In this document: in pieces, positions 44,048 through 52,929 of the stretch
Layout of the letters: every line of letters begins with the position of its first letter
Numbering within the stretch: the first letter of the stretch is position 1
Assembly (NCBI RefSeq): GCF_000336635.1
Contig: NZ_AOLY01000008.1
Coordinates: 19,898-83,897 of the forward strand
DNA length: 64,000 nt
Reading direction: 5' to 3'
Source: Haloarcula japonica DSM 6131
GTDB lineage: Archaea > Halobacteriota > Halobacteria > Halobacteriales > Haloarculaceae
Made by a program: the position numbers and the translations under genes
The notes under the pieces: generated by a model
What the model saw: the letters and a program-made list of their open reading frames with translations, nothing else
The model's database searches: none
Told to the model about the DNA's origin: nothing

Positions 44048-44796
44048 GCGACCCACTGCTGGCGCTTGACGACGTGTACAAGTCCTACGGCGAGGAACAG
44101 GTGCTCTCTGGCGTCAGCTTCGAGATGGACGCCGGCGACGTGGACGTGGTTATCGGCCCCAGCGGCAGCGGGAAGTCGACGATGCTGCGCTGTGTGAATC
44201 GCCTCACCGAGATCGACAGCGGCGACATCTACCTCGATGGCGACTGCGTCACCGACGCTGACACCGACGTGAACGAACTCCGAAAACAGGTGGGGATGGT
44301 ATTTCAGGATTTCAACCTCTTTGCCCACCTCACGGCGCTCGGGAACGTCACACTCGGCCTGCGGAAAGTCCGCGGCATGGACAAAGCGACAGCCCAAGAA
44401 CAGGGCTACGAACATCTGGAGCAGGTCGGACTCTCGGACCAGGCTGACTCCTATCCCGCCGAACTCTCCGGCGGGCAGAAACAGCGGGTCGGGATCGCCC
44501 GCGCGCTGGCGATGGACCCGAAGCTGCTCCTGTTCGACGAGCCGACCAGCGCGCTGGACCCGGAGCTCGTCGGCGAGGTGGTCGACGTGATGCGGGACCT
44601 CGCCGCCGAGGGCATCACGATGCTCGTCGTCAGCCACGAGATGGGGTTCGCACGGTCGGCGGCGTCGGATATCATCTTCCTCGACGACGGGCGAATCGTC
44701 GAACACGGCCCGCCGGAACAGTTGTTCCAGAACCCACAGGCGGCCCGGACCGGTGAATTCCTCAGCCGTCTGGAGACGGCCCATGAGGAGGAGTGA
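44044..44796 (+). CDS. polar amino-acid ABC transporter ATP-binding protein
   Basis: A 250-residue GlnQ/HisP-type ATPase. Walker A is VIGPSGSGKSTMLRCVNRLTEIDSG; the Q-loop is VGMVFQDFNLFAHLTALGNVTLGLRKVRGM; the signature is ELSGGQKQRVGIARALAMDPKLLLFDEPTSALDPELVGEV with Walker B; the switch His is in LVVSHEMGFARSAA. GTG start at 44044 overlapping the previous stop. Followed by the second permease. Confidence 0.95.
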   Translation: MSDPLLALDDVYKSYGEEQVLSGVSFEMDAGDVDVVIGPSGSGKSTMLRCVNRLTEIDSGDIYLDGDCVTDADTDVNELRKQVGMVFQDFNLFAHLTALGNVTLGLRKVRGMDKATAQEQGYEHLEQVGLSDQADSYPAELSGGQKQRVGIARALAMDPKLLLFDEPTSALDPELVGEVVDVMRDLAAEGITMLVVSHEMGFARSAASDIIFLDDGRIVEHGPPEQLFQNPQAARTGEFLSRLETAHEEE

Positions 44797-44799
44797 CCG

Positions 44800-45780
44800 A
44801 TGGGTACCCAGGAGTCTACGACCGCCGGGCGAACGCTTCGTGCCCGTGCTGCCGGGCTGACCGACCAGCCGCTGACGCTGCTGACCGTCGCCGGCTTCTG
44901 GACGTGGCTCGTCGTCCGCTGGACGAACGACTTCCTGCTGGACGGCGCGCTCATCGACCGCAACACGTCGTTCTTCCCGACTGCCCCGTTCGAGGCGGCC
45001 GCGTCAACGCTCGGCGGCCTCGCGGCGAGCCTCGGCCCGGTCGGGTTCCCTGTCGGCTGGGTCGCTGGCTTCTTCGAGTTTCTGGCCGCGTCGATCCCCT
45101 ACTTGCCGCAACTGGCGACCGGCGTGTGGGCCACGATACTGCTGACGGTGCTCGGCATCGCGCTGGGGTTCGTCATCGCTGTCCCACTCAGTGTGGCTCG
45201 GGTGTACGGCGGGACGCTCACCCGTTCGGTCGCGCTGGGGTACACCGAACTGTTCCGCGGGACGCCGCTACTCGCCCAGTTGTTCGTTCTCTACTTCGCG
45301 ACGCCGCTGACAACGATCATCCGTGAACTGCCTGCGGTCGGGACCGGATTCATCCCCGCGCAGGCGTTCTGGGTGGCCGTTATCGCGTTCATGCTCAACA
45401 GCGCCGCCTACCAGTCGGAGTACATCCGCTCGGCGCTGAACTCCGTCCCGGAGGGGCAACTCACCGCCGCGCGTGCCATCGGCCTCTCGAAGGTCGATGG
45501 GATCCGCCACGTCGTCCTGCCGCAGGGCCTTCGCTACGCCATTCCGGGCTGGTCGAACGAACTGGTGTACCTCATCAAGTACTCGTCGCTTGCGAGTTTC
45601 ATCACCGTCCGTGAACTGTTCGAGCGGACCGACGCTATCGCCAGCGAAACCTACCGGTACACGGAGCTGTTCGTCCTCGCCGGCCTACTGTACCTGGCGC
45701 TGGTCCTCTCGGCATCGCTGCTGATGGAATACGTCGAAGACAGGGTCGCGATTCCGGGCCTCGGCACGACCAGTCGATGA
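44800..45780 (+). CDS. polar amino-acid ABC transporter permease (second)
   Basis: A 326-residue HisQ/GlnP-type permease with a long N-terminal extension (about 100 residues including WTWLVVRWTNDFLL). The core has LATGVWATILLTVLGIALGFVIAVPLSVARVYGG and LFRGTPLLAQLFVLYFATPL, and the EAA loop TAARAIGLSKVDGIRHVVLPQGLRYAIPGWSNELVYLIKYSS. Last gene of the operon; its stop abuts the convergent rfcL stop with no gap. Confidence 0.93.
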   Translation: MGTQESTTAGRTLRARAAGLTDQPLTLLTVAGFWTWLVVRWTNDFLLDGALIDRNTSFFPTAPFEAAASTLGGLAASLGPVGFPVGWVAGFFEFLAASIPYLPQLATGVWATILLTVLGIALGFVIAVPLSVARVYGGTLTRSVALGYTELFRGTPLLAQLFVLYFATPLTTIIRELPAVGTGFIPAQAFWVAVIAFMLNSAAYQSEYIRSALNSVPEGQLTAARAIGLSKVDGIRHVVLPQGLRYAIPGWSNELVYLIKYSSLASFITVRELFERTDAIASETYRYTELFVLAGLLYLALVLSASLLMEYVEDRVAIPGLGTTSR

Positions 45781-47307
45781 CTACATGAAGTCAGAAAGGC
45801 CGGACTGCTGATCGTCGTCTTCGTCTGTCTCGCTCGCTGACTCCGTCTCGCCGTCGGTAGTGGTGTCGTCACCGGCGGCGTCAGATGCTGCACCATCGTC
45901 CGCTGCGAGCGTTATCTGTTGGTCGCCGCTCTCCTCGCCGGCTTCGGTATCCGAAGCATCGCCATCTGTATCGCTTTCTCCGTCACCGCCGTCCGCACTC
46001 GCACCCTCGAAAACCCCGCCGGAGTGTTCGACGGCGGCTTCCTCCTTGAGTGCCTCTGCGTCGGCGACGATGTCCTGCACCTTGTTCGTGTCCTTGCCCG
46101 ACCCGGTGACGAAGGAAACGTGCTCAGCCTCCATATCGTAGGTCGCCGCCATCGCAACCGTCAGCTCGCGGTTCCGGCAGTGGTGAGTCATCGTCGCAAG
46201 GAACGGCATGATCTCCCGGCGGGCGGTCCGCATCGAGACGCCGTCGATAGCGGCGATCTGCTGGGCGACGTAGTCCCGCGTGTTCCTGGTCCCTTTCGAC
46301 CGACCGAGCTTCGACCAGTAGCTCGGCGGGCCGTAGCGGGTCCAGCCGCCCTTTGTCCCGTCCCGCGCTGCGGCGACGCCGGCGGTCATGTTGTCGCCGG
46401 CATACCGCCAGAAGGAGTAGTTCTGCGTCTCGCGCACGCGGCCGAGCCACTGGTCGGCGTTCGAGAGGAACTCGTAGGCACGGACCAGTTCGGCCCCCTG
46501 GTAGTCCTTGGGCATGTTGTCCTCGATCCAGTTGATGAGGTCATCAGGCGTCTCGTCGACGTCGTAGCTGGCCTCAAGGGCTTCCTGCGCGCCGGCCTCC
46601 TTGAGTACCACGTCGAGGTACTCGAAGATGCCCTCGGTCGTATCGCGCTCGCCGGTCACCACGTCGTCGTCGGTCAGCCGCTCCGTCGTCTCGGCAATGG
46701 CCTGGAGGTCCTTGACCGCGCCCCGCAGGTCACCGCTGTTTTGCTCGGCGAGTTCCTGCAGCGCGTCGGACTCGTACTCGACGCCCTCCTGACGGCAGAG
46801 GTCACGCAGGACAGGAACGATAGAACGGGGCGAGACATCCCGAAACTCGATGTCCTGGCAGTTGTTCCGCAGGCCGTTTGACATCTCGTAGTACTCGTTG
46901 GCGATGAGAATCATCGGCTGGCTGGCCTCCTTCACGAGGGCCGTGATCGCTCGTGCGCCCCCGCGGTCGGCGTTGCCGTGGATGTTGTCCGCCTCGTCCA
47001 TGATGACGAGTCGGCGGCCGCCACCGCCAGCGGTCAGCGTGCCGGACTTGGCGGCTTCGCCGGCCACCCGATTGATAACGTCCTTGGTCCGGGAATCGCT
47101 GGCGTTGAGTTCGATGGTCGGCCACCCCATGTCGTTTGCCAGCGCGTGGGCGGCCGAGGTCTTCCCGATGCCCGGGGAGCCATAGAGGATGACCGCCTCG
47201 CGGTGGTCGTCCCACGTCTCCGCCCACTTTTTGAGTGCGTCGCGGGCCTTGTCGTTGCCCCGCACCTCCGACAGTGTTGTCGGGCGGTACTTCTCCGTCC
47301 AATCCAT
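45781..47307 (-). CDS. rfcL: replication factor C large subunit
   Basis: A 508-residue clamp-loader large subunit that with RfcS opens PCNA at primer ends. It begins MDWTEKYRPTTLSEVRGND and has Walker A LYGSPGIGKTSAAHALAND, Walker B RRLVIMDEADNIHG and sensor segment ILIANEYYEMSNGLRNNC. The C-terminal tail from about residue 425 is long, acidic and Thr/Ser-rich, ending QQSGLSDFM, which fits a PCNA-interacting (PIP) box. ATG 47307 is the conserved start; the frame extends further upstream without conservation. Convergent with the ABC operon. Confidence 0.96.
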   Translation of the reverse strand: MDWTEKYRPTTLSEVRGNDKARDALKKWAETWDDHREAVILYGSPGIGKTSAAHALANDMGWPTIELNASDSRTKDVINRVAGEAAKSGTLTAGGGGRRLVIMDEADNIHGNADRGGARAITALVKEASQPMILIANEYYEMSNGLRNNCQDIEFRDVSPRSIVPVLRDLCRQEGVEYESDALQELAEQNSGDLRGAVKDLQAIAETTERLTDDDVVTGERDTTEGIFEYLDVVLKEAGAQEALEASYDVDETPDDLINWIEDNMPKDYQGAELVRAYEFLSNADQWLGRVRETQNYSFWRYAGDNMTAGVAAARDGTKGGWTRYGPPSYWSKLGRSKGTRNTRDYVAQQIAAIDGVSMRTARREIMPFLATMTHHCRNRELTVAMAATYDMEAEHVSFVTGSGKDTNKVQDIVADAEALKEEAAVEHSGGVFEGASADGGDGESDTDGDASDTEAGEESGDQQITLAADDGAASDAAGDDTTTDGETESASETDEDDDQQSGLSDFM

Positions 47308-47409
47308 TGGATCGTTGTTGGCGCGACCGGCGTTTAGGGATTGCGGAGCCAATCCGGTCCCGTCACGGCCAGAAGACACATCCCTGTCACTGGTCGCGGA
47401 CTAACCGTC

Positions 47410-47979
47410 ATGAGTGACTCAGCCCGTCGGAGCTACGCCGTCGGTGCCCTCGCCGGAGCGGCGGCGTTCGTGCTGACGTACGTCCTCGTCTACGCCCTGA
47501 GTATTTCCACAGTTCAGGACGCTCTACTGACGAATATCGCCGAGTCGTTCGGCGACGACCGGGCGGCCTGGAAAATCGTCGGCTGGGTGTTTTTCAACGC
47601 GCAGTTCGTGACGACGACGATCACCGTCAATATCCCCTTCCTCGGCGGGACATCGGCGGTCAACTTCATCGCCGAAAACGAATCACTGTCACCGATTCTG
47701 TACCTCCTGCCGCCGGCAGTGCTGACAGCCGCAGGGATTGCAACGGCTCGTATCGACGGGACAACTGACAGCAGCCGTGCGGTCCGTGTCGGTCCTGCTG
47801 TCGTTCTGGGCTACCTCCCGCTTGCGGCACTCGGGGCGGTGCTGTTTACTGTCAGCGCCGGCGATTCCGGACAGGGCGCGCCGACGCTGCTGACGGCCAT
47901 CGTCCTCGCTGGTATTGTTTATCCGGCGATCTTCGGGACTGTCGGGGCCGTAATCGCGACCGCGTTCGGGGACTCATAG
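47410..47979 (+). CDS. haloarchaeal multi-pass membrane protein of unknown function
   Basis: A 189-residue protein with about five membrane helices: VGALAGAAAFVLTYVLVYALS at the start, then WVFFNAQFVTTTITVNIPF, ILYLLPPAVLTAAGIATA, VGPAVVLGYLPLAALGAVLFTVS and LLTAIVLAGIVYPAIFGTVGAVIATAF. It resembles a haloarchaeal transmembrane DUF family (DUF7978-like). ATG 47410 is chosen because the frame upstream adds non-helical residues. Divergent from rfcL. Function unknown. Confidence 0.7.
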   Translation: MSDSARRSYAVGALAGAAAFVLTYVLVYALSISTVQDALLTNIAESFGDDRAAWKIVGWVFFNAQFVTTTITVNIPFLGGTSAVNFIAENESLSPILYLLPPAVLTAAGIATARIDGTTDSSRAVRVGPAVVLGYLPLAALGAVLFTVSAGDSGQGAPTLLTAIVLAGIVYPAIFGTVGAVIATAFGDS

Positions 47980-48033
47980 CGGGCATCCACTCCTGAGACT
48001 TTTGACCGAAAAGGAGGACAGTACGATCCAGCC

Positions 48034-48579
48034 GTGTATTCCTCCAGCCTCAGCCGAGACCGTCGCGGCGTCAGTCCCGTCATCGGCGTGGTCCTCATGC
48101 TCTCGATTACTGTCCTTCTGGCCGCGACAGTCGGTGGGTTTGTGCTCGCGAGCGGCGACCTGAACCAGCGGACACCCACCGTCGCCCGCTCGACAGGCGA
48201 TTTCGTGACTGGCCCATCGGGGGGATGCGGCGGGAACACAGTAGCGATTCGACACGCTGGCGGCGATCCGGTCCCGGCCGACGAACTGGCAATCGCTGTT
48301 ACACTGCCAGACACCGACGCCCGCATCGTCGACCTGCCGGTTTCCGGGACGGCGCTGTCAGCGAGCAATATCGACGACCCCGACAACGTCATCTACGACT
48401 ACTGTGTCGGCGGCGTCATTGCCAATGGGGGCCAGCAGTGGTCGGCGGGCCGGACCATCACTTTCCAGTTGAACGCCGGCGGTGGTACCGTCAACCCGGG
48501 CGATACCATCGAAGTGCGCGTCGTTCACACTCCCTCGAACGGCGTCCTCGCTGCGGTCGAACTGACTGCCCGCCGGTAA
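48034..48579 (+). CDS. type IV pilin-like protein (archaeal Pilin_N/DUF1628)
   Basis: A 181-residue prepilin. The short basic leader RDRRG is followed by VSPVIGVVLMLSITVLLAATVGGFVLASG, the classic haloarchaeal class III prepilin signal cut by PibD at RG|VSPVIG. The mature domain is a beta-rich fold with cysteines (GGCGGNTVAI and YDYCVGG) that may form a disulfide, and ends in IEVRVVHTPSNGVLAAVELTARR. GTG start. Probably a minor pilin for adhesion; no PilB/PilC genes in the window. Confidence 0.88.
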   Translation: MYSSSLSRDRRGVSPVIGVVLMLSITVLLAATVGGFVLASGDLNQRTPTVARSTGDFVTGPSGGCGGNTVAIRHAGGDPVPADELAIAVTLPDTDARIVDLPVSGTALSASNIDDPDNVIYDYCVGGVIANGGQQWSAGRTITFQLNAGGGTVNPGDTIEVRVVHTPSNGVLAAVELTARR

Positions 48580-48631
48580 GCGCCCGTGGTTCCGATACCC
48601 TTTTATTCGCGACCCTCCAGCGTGTGAACTA

Positions 48632-49339
48632 ATGGCAGGGGGCGCACGCGACGATCTCGCGGAAAAAATGGCGGGTGAGGTGGCACTGAGCGACGACCCA
48701 GGGGCGACCCTGCGGAAGTGGCGCACTGACTTCGATGTCGCACAGACGGAACTCGCCGACGAACTCGACGTCTCCCCGTCCGTGGTCTCGGACTATGAGA
48801 GCGGGCGGCGTGACAACCCCGGTATCGGCGTGGTCAGGCGACTCGTCGTCGCACTGCTCGATATCGACGAGAACCGCGGCGGTGACCACATCCGCCAGCA
48901 CGCCCGCGTGCTCTCGGCGGGGTTCGACAGCGACGTGGTTCACGACCTCCGGGAGTACTCCGCCAACGTCGGTGTCGAGCGCGTCTACGACGCTATCGAC
49001 GCCGAAGAACTGTTCCGGGGTAGTCAGGACACTGTTGCAGGCCACACCGTTATCAACTCAATCGCCGCCATCACGCGCCTCTCCTCGGACGAGTTTTACC
49101 AGCTATACGGTCAGTCGACGAACCGCGCGCTCGTGTTCACGAACGTGACCCGCGGCGAATCCCCGCTTGTGGCGCTCCGGGTCGTCTCGCCGACGCCGAA
49201 CGCCGTCATCCTCCACGGGCTTGACGACGAGGCCGTCTGGGAGCATGCACAGGATCTCGCTCGCATCGACGACTTCTCGCTGGCGATCACCGACACCGAT
49301 CTCGAGGACTTGCTGGGCGGCCTGCGAGAGCTTCCCTGA
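48632..49339 (+). CDS. HTH-type transcriptional regulator (archaeal XRE, COG1709-like)
   Basis: A 235-residue regulator. The N-terminal XRE HTH reads LRKWRTDFDVAQTELADELDVSPSVVSDYESGRRDNPGIGVVRRLVVALLDID (about residues 29-82). The C-terminal domain (VINSIAAITRLSSDEFYQLYGQSTNRALVFTNVTRGESPLVALRVVSPTPNAVILHGLDDEAVWEHAQDLA) is conserved in archaeal homologues and probably senses a ligand. It starts 30 bases after a TATA-like TTTTATT (48600-48606). Regulon unknown; the pilin gene precedes it and HMG-CoA synthase follows on the other strand. Confidence 0.85.
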   Translation: MAGGARDDLAEKMAGEVALSDDPGATLRKWRTDFDVAQTELADELDVSPSVVSDYESGRRDNPGIGVVRRLVVALLDIDENRGGDHIRQHARVLSAGFDSDVVHDLREYSANVGVERVYDAIDAEELFRGSQDTVAGHTVINSIAAITRLSSDEFYQLYGQSTNRALVFTNVTRGESPLVALRVVSPTPNAVILHGLDDEAVWEHAQDLARIDDFSLAITDTDLEDLLGGLRELP

Positions 49340-49509
49340 GTTCGCCGGTTCTGTCTGTACCGTTCCGAGCCACTCGACAGGCGCCCCGGAAAACGGCTGT
49401 TGTGGTGAATTCGAATGCCTTGTTCACCAGACCGGGTGACACAACTGCTTCGTAGGGCCGGCAAGTTTTCAATGAGTACTACTTTGATACCGAGGTGTCA
49501 TGTCTACAC

Positions 49510-49677
49510 ATGGTGCAATTTAGCTCCCTCCTCGTCTGGGCGCTCGCCGGCTTCGGATCCGTTGTTGCTGCCTCGTTCGTCGGTACAATGCTTGCACTTC
49601 AATACTACGACAGCGGTGGGACTCTCTCTGTATCTCTCAGCGACATTATCAGCCGCCTCAACAACGATACCCGGTAA
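49510..49677 (+). CDS. 55-residue single-span membrane protein
   Basis: Starts MVQFSSLLVWALAGFGSVVA, one membrane helix (about 6-30), then a short polar tail with ISRLNNDTR. An upstream TTTGATA (49482-49488) may be its TATA box. No family recognised; kept because of its clear hydrophobic helix and promoter, but could be spurious. Confidence 0.4.
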   Translation: MVQFSSLLVWALAGFGSVVAASFVGTMLALQYYDSGGTLSVSLSDIISRLNNDTR

Positions 49678-49798
49678 TTAGGTGATAAATACTGTTTACG
49701 GCACGAACGGGGTTCCTCGTATTCACGACGACTGACAAAGCGCCTTTTGCTACTCTCCGGTGGTGTTCCGCTATTCTCCACGGCTCCCTACGGTCGCC

Positions 49799-49843
49799 GC
49801 TCCGATTCGAGGTTCGGAGCGAGCAACGCGAGCGAGAACCTCG
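49799..49843. repeat. nested inverted repeat with GAGCGAGC-type core
   Basis: GCTCCGA (49799-49805) pairs with TCGGAGC (49814-49820), or alternatively CGAGGTTC (49808-49815) with GAACCTCG (49836-49843); the two hairpins exclude each other. The core GGAGCGAGCAACGCGAGCGA is the kind of sequence found as short dispersed repeats in haloarchaea and resembles the hutH insert. It lies just before and into the 3' end of the HMG-CoA synthase gene (stop at 49845). Confidence 0.45.
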
Positions 49844-49844
49844 C

Positions 49845-51182
49845 TTACTCCACGTACCGATACTTCCGCTCACCCATTCGCCCCCAGCCATCGAAAGCGA
49901 ACTCGTTTTCGGGGGCGGTGAACTCCTCGACATCGGTTTCAGTTTCGTGATTGTGGACGTCGTGGACCTGTTCGTACTCGGCGAAGGAGAGGTCGTAGCG
50001 GTTCCGGACCTGTTCGTCGATATCGAGCGCACCGATCTCTTCTTCCCAGCCGGGGACAACGGTTTCGGCGTGGACTTCTGCCTGTGCGCCGGACCCGTAG
50101 GAGGCAACTAACAATCGGGCCTCGTCCAGATCCAGTCCGTTCTCGCGGGCGTGTTTCAGGCCCGCGGCGCGGGCGATGTGGACGGAACCGGTGTACCAGT
50201 TCCCGACCTCCCGGGAGATTTCGAGCGTTGGCTCGATGCTGTTGGCGTACCAGTCCTGATAGCGCTCGGTTTCGGTGAGTGCGTCCGTGTACTCTTTGAT
50301 GGCCGCGTGGAACTCATCGTCGGTCTCGAAGTCCGAACGCATAGGCTGGCGGCCGATTTCTTCGGCCATCAGGTCGCCCACGTCGGTGCCGCGGATAATG
50401 TGTCGGTAGCCCAGCGCCGCGGCCTTCCGGACCATCCCCGGGAACGGCGTGTGGAAGGGGATCATCTCATAGTCTCCCGGGTGGATGTCGCCAGCCACCT
50501 CGGCGAAGTCCTCCAGCGCCTCGCGCATGCGAGCGAGGTAGACGTTCACCGAGCGCTTGCCGTCGACGGACGGGAACTGCTGATTGGGCTTGAGGAAGTC
50601 AGTTTCGTCGGCGCTGCCGTACCCCTGCTCGGTCGAGAGTTCGACCAGATTCGGGTCTTCGTCGACGAGCATCGCCACCGCGCCGGCCCCCTGCGTGGCC
50701 TCGCCGGGGTCGTCGCGGGCGTACAGCGCGGTGTCCGTCGCGATGACGAGTGCGGCCCGACCGCGGTTCCGGCCGGCGCGGATCCAGTTGTAGGCGTCGT
50801 CGAGGCTCTGTGTCCCGGAGATACAGGCGAACTTCCGCTCGCCCTTGTTGGCGTGGTGGAAGTTCTCGTCGTACACCTGTTCGAGACAGCCCGCGATGTA
50901 CGTCGAAACGGGCTTTGAGTTGTCGAAGGCGCTCTCGGTCGCCACGTCGATACGGCCGATGTCCTCGGGCGTCAGCCCCTTGCGCTCCATCAGGCGATGG
51001 GCCGCGTTCGCCCCCATCGTGACAATATCCTCGTACACGTCCGGGAACGACGACGCGCGCAGGCCGAGCCCCTTCGTGTACTTACCGGGGTCGTCCCCCT
51101 GGGCCGGCGCGAACGTCTCCGCGAGGTCGAGTTTGAGCTTCCCGGTCCAGATCTCCATGGCATCGATACCGACTGCAGTCAT
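49845..51182 (-). CDS. hmgB: hydroxymethylglutaryl-CoA synthase
   Basis: A 445-residue enzyme condensing acetyl-CoA and acetoacetyl-CoA to HMG-CoA, the start of the mevalonate route to archaeal lipids. Catalytic residues visible are Glu83 (VATESAFDNSKP), Cys120 (ERKFACISGTQS) and the His in MIPFHTPFPGMVRKAAALGY. Further signs are LVASYGSGAQAEVHAETVVPGW near the C terminus. Length is nearer the eukaryote-like than the short archaeal type, as is usual in haloarchaea. No other mevalonate genes are adjacent. Confidence 0.95.
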   Translation of the reverse strand: MTAVGIDAMEIWTGKLKLDLAETFAPAQGDDPGKYTKGLGLRASSFPDVYEDIVTMGANAAHRLMERKGLTPEDIGRIDVATESAFDNSKPVSTYIAGCLEQVYDENFHHANKGERKFACISGTQSLDDAYNWIRAGRNRGRAALVIATDTALYARDDPGEATQGAGAVAMLVDEDPNLVELSTEQGYGSADETDFLKPNQQFPSVDGKRSVNVYLARMREALEDFAEVAGDIHPGDYEMIPFHTPFPGMVRKAAALGYRHIIRGTDVGDLMAEEIGRQPMRSDFETDDEFHAAIKEYTDALTETERYQDWYANSIEPTLEISREVGNWYTGSVHIARAAGLKHARENGLDLDEARLLVASYGSGAQAEVHAETVVPGWEEEIGALDIDEQVRNRYDLSFAEYEQVHDVHNHETETDVEEFTAPENEFAFDGWGRMGERKYRYVE

Positions 51183-51280
51183 GGGTCTAGCGTCAGCGTG
51201 GATGTATATGGGCTTGTCGACTGGCCTTTCGACGGCTGACTAGTATTGCGCCGATGGGCCGCGAACTCTCTGTAAGACAG

Positions 51281-51967
51281 TTATTCGCTGGTCGCCGGCT
51301 CCGTACTAAAAGAGAAATCGACCATACATTCGCCTTCGAGAACGTCGTATGGCTCATCCGGTGACGGAACGGCACGCGACCAGTCGGTGTTGTTGACTAC
51401 GAGCCGATACGTTCCTGGCGAGATGGTAATCCGGTTGTCGCGGATGTTCGTCTTGTGGAACCGCGACACCTCACCAGCGTGCCGGGCCCGGTAGCGGCTC
51501 TGGAACGCTCGGTACTCTTCCTCGGTGAACAGAATGACGTCCACGGCCGGGCCACGCCGCACGATGAGGTCGTAGCGCAGCGTTGTCTGGCCGGTTGCTT
51601 CGATTGTGTAGTCTTCGTACTCGTTTTCTTCCAGGCGGAATGTCGTATCGACTGACCGGTGGTTCGGCTCGGGTGTCGGCGTCGGTGTCTCGGTCTCGAC
51701 CTGAAGCCGTGCCGACGTCTCCGTAGTATTGTTCGTTCGCGACGCCTCGGTGCGCTGTGCTGTTGAAGTGTCCGCCGGAGCAGCAGCGCTATCTGCCGCT
51801 GGCGTCGAGGTAGTACTGATGCGGTCAGTTGTAGCAGTCCGCTGTGACGCTGTCGGGTCCGGGACTGGTGTCGTCTCGGATTCCTGTGCAGGTCGATTCC
51901 CGAGACAGCCGGCGGAGAGCGCGGCGAGTACCGAGGCCCCGAAGCCGCGCCGCGACAGGTCACCCAT
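51281..51967 (-). CDS. Tat-exported lipoprotein of unknown function
   Basis: A 228-residue protein. The signal MGDLSRRGFGASVLAALSAGC has the twin arginines and lipobox Cys21. A long Thr/Ser/Pro/Ala linker (to about residue 105) is likely O-glycosylated. The C-terminal domain (VDTTFRLEENEYEDYTIEATGQTTLRYDLIVRRGPAVDVILFTEEEYRAFQSRY...ISPGTYRLVVNNTDWSRA) is a beta fold common in haloarchaeal surface proteins and resembles pre-peptidase-like domains. Function unknown. Confidence 0.75.
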   Translation of the reverse strand: MGDLSRRGFGASVLAALSAGCLGNRPAQESETTPVPDPTASQRTATTDRISTTSTPAADSAAAPADTSTAQRTEASRTNNTTETSARLQVETETPTPTPEPNHRSVDTTFRLEENEYEDYTIEATGQTTLRYDLIVRRGPAVDVILFTEEEYRAFQSRYRARHAGEVSRFHKTNIRDNRITISPGTYRLVVNNTDWSRAVPSPDEPYDVLEGECMVDFSFSTEPATSE

Positions 51968-52148
51968 ACCTCAGGACACTCATCCACAGTAAAGATGTTT
52001 ACGGGCGGGTTTTCGCCGCTGGTAATCGGAGCGCCAACACTGTCCAAACATATTTGTGGAGAGAGAGCCGAATCTACGCCGTTCGAGCCAGTTCCGTGAA
52101 AACTATACTCCAGCTATCATTTCCCGGAACGGGACAGGAACGCTTCAT

Positions 52149-52898
52149 ATGAACAGATCGGTCATCACACTCGGTTTGGTAGTTCTGGCGGCACTCAGTG
52201 TCTCGGGACTCGCAGGAGTAGCGGTCGAGGGGACGCTTGGCGCAGACGCGACCCAATCAGCGCCGACGGAGTCCACGGAACCATCACCAGCAGCGACGCC
52301 CAGTGCAGAAAGTGCAGCACCGGCGATGCCGAGTAGCGGGGAGACTACGGCTGGAGTGACGCAGTCCGCAGAACCCACCGCGACGCCGGATGCAGCACAG
52401 ACCACACCAGCTAATTCGGGGACAGATATCGATACGGCCCGCCTCGAAGACCGGCTTGTAGCGGCAATCAACGGCCGGCGCGGTAATCCGGTTGCCGACG
52501 ACGCTTTTGATGGGTCCCTCTCGGATGAGACCAAAACCGGTCAGAAGCTATCAGCAATGGCCGGTAACCACAGCGAACGAATGGCTGCACAGGGGTCAGC
52601 CTCCCCGATTGCGAACGGGTCAGACACGACAGACCGGTACGCGGCCGCCGGACTGTCCGAGCAGTGTCGCCTCCGCCACGAAGGGAACGCGTATATCCGA
52701 CCCGTGACTGACCTCGAACTGGTCACGAGTGTCGACCCGAACGGCGCGAACGCGACCCGTGTCGCCGATACCGTCGCTGACCACTGGTTCGACCTCTCCG
52801 GTCCCCGTGACACGTTGTATATGGCGAACGCGAACCACATCGGCGTCGGCGCGGCGACCGCTGACGGCGTCGTCTACATTACCGTGAATCTCTGTTGA
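52149..52898 (+). CDS. secreted CAP-domain-like protein
   Basis: A 249-residue Sec-exported protein: signal MNRSVITLGLVVLAALSVSG, then a long Thr/Ala/Pro/Ser-rich linker to about residue 97, then a domain starting IDTARLEDRLVAAINGRRG. The pieces TGQKLSAMAGNHSERMAAQG and ADTVADHWFDLSGPRDTLYMANANHIGVGAATADGVVYITVNLC follow the CAP/SCP layout (helix, HxxxM-type helix, final beta strand). Two Cys (LSEQCRLRH and NLC end) may pair. ATG 52149 is set by the signal peptide. Extracellular role unknown. Convergent with the pilin-like gene, 31 bases apart. Confidence 0.75.
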   Translation: MNRSVITLGLVVLAALSVSGLAGVAVEGTLGADATQSAPTESTEPSPAATPSAESAAPAMPSSGETTAGVTQSAEPTATPDAAQTTPANSGTDIDTARLEDRLVAAINGRRGNPVADDAFDGSLSDETKTGQKLSAMAGNHSERMAAQGSASPIANGSDTTDRYAAAGLSEQCRLRHEGNAYIRPVTDLELVTSVDPNGANATRVADTVADHWFDLSGPRDTLYMANANHIGVGAATADGVVYITVNLC

Positions 52899-52929
52899 AC
52901 AACGCGGTGATACCTCCCTGAACTGTTTC

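Noticed and set aside
49382..49434. GGTGAA...TTCACC inverted repeat as terminator or operator
   Set aside because: Only 6-base arms with a 13-base spacer, no T run and no clear gene linkage.
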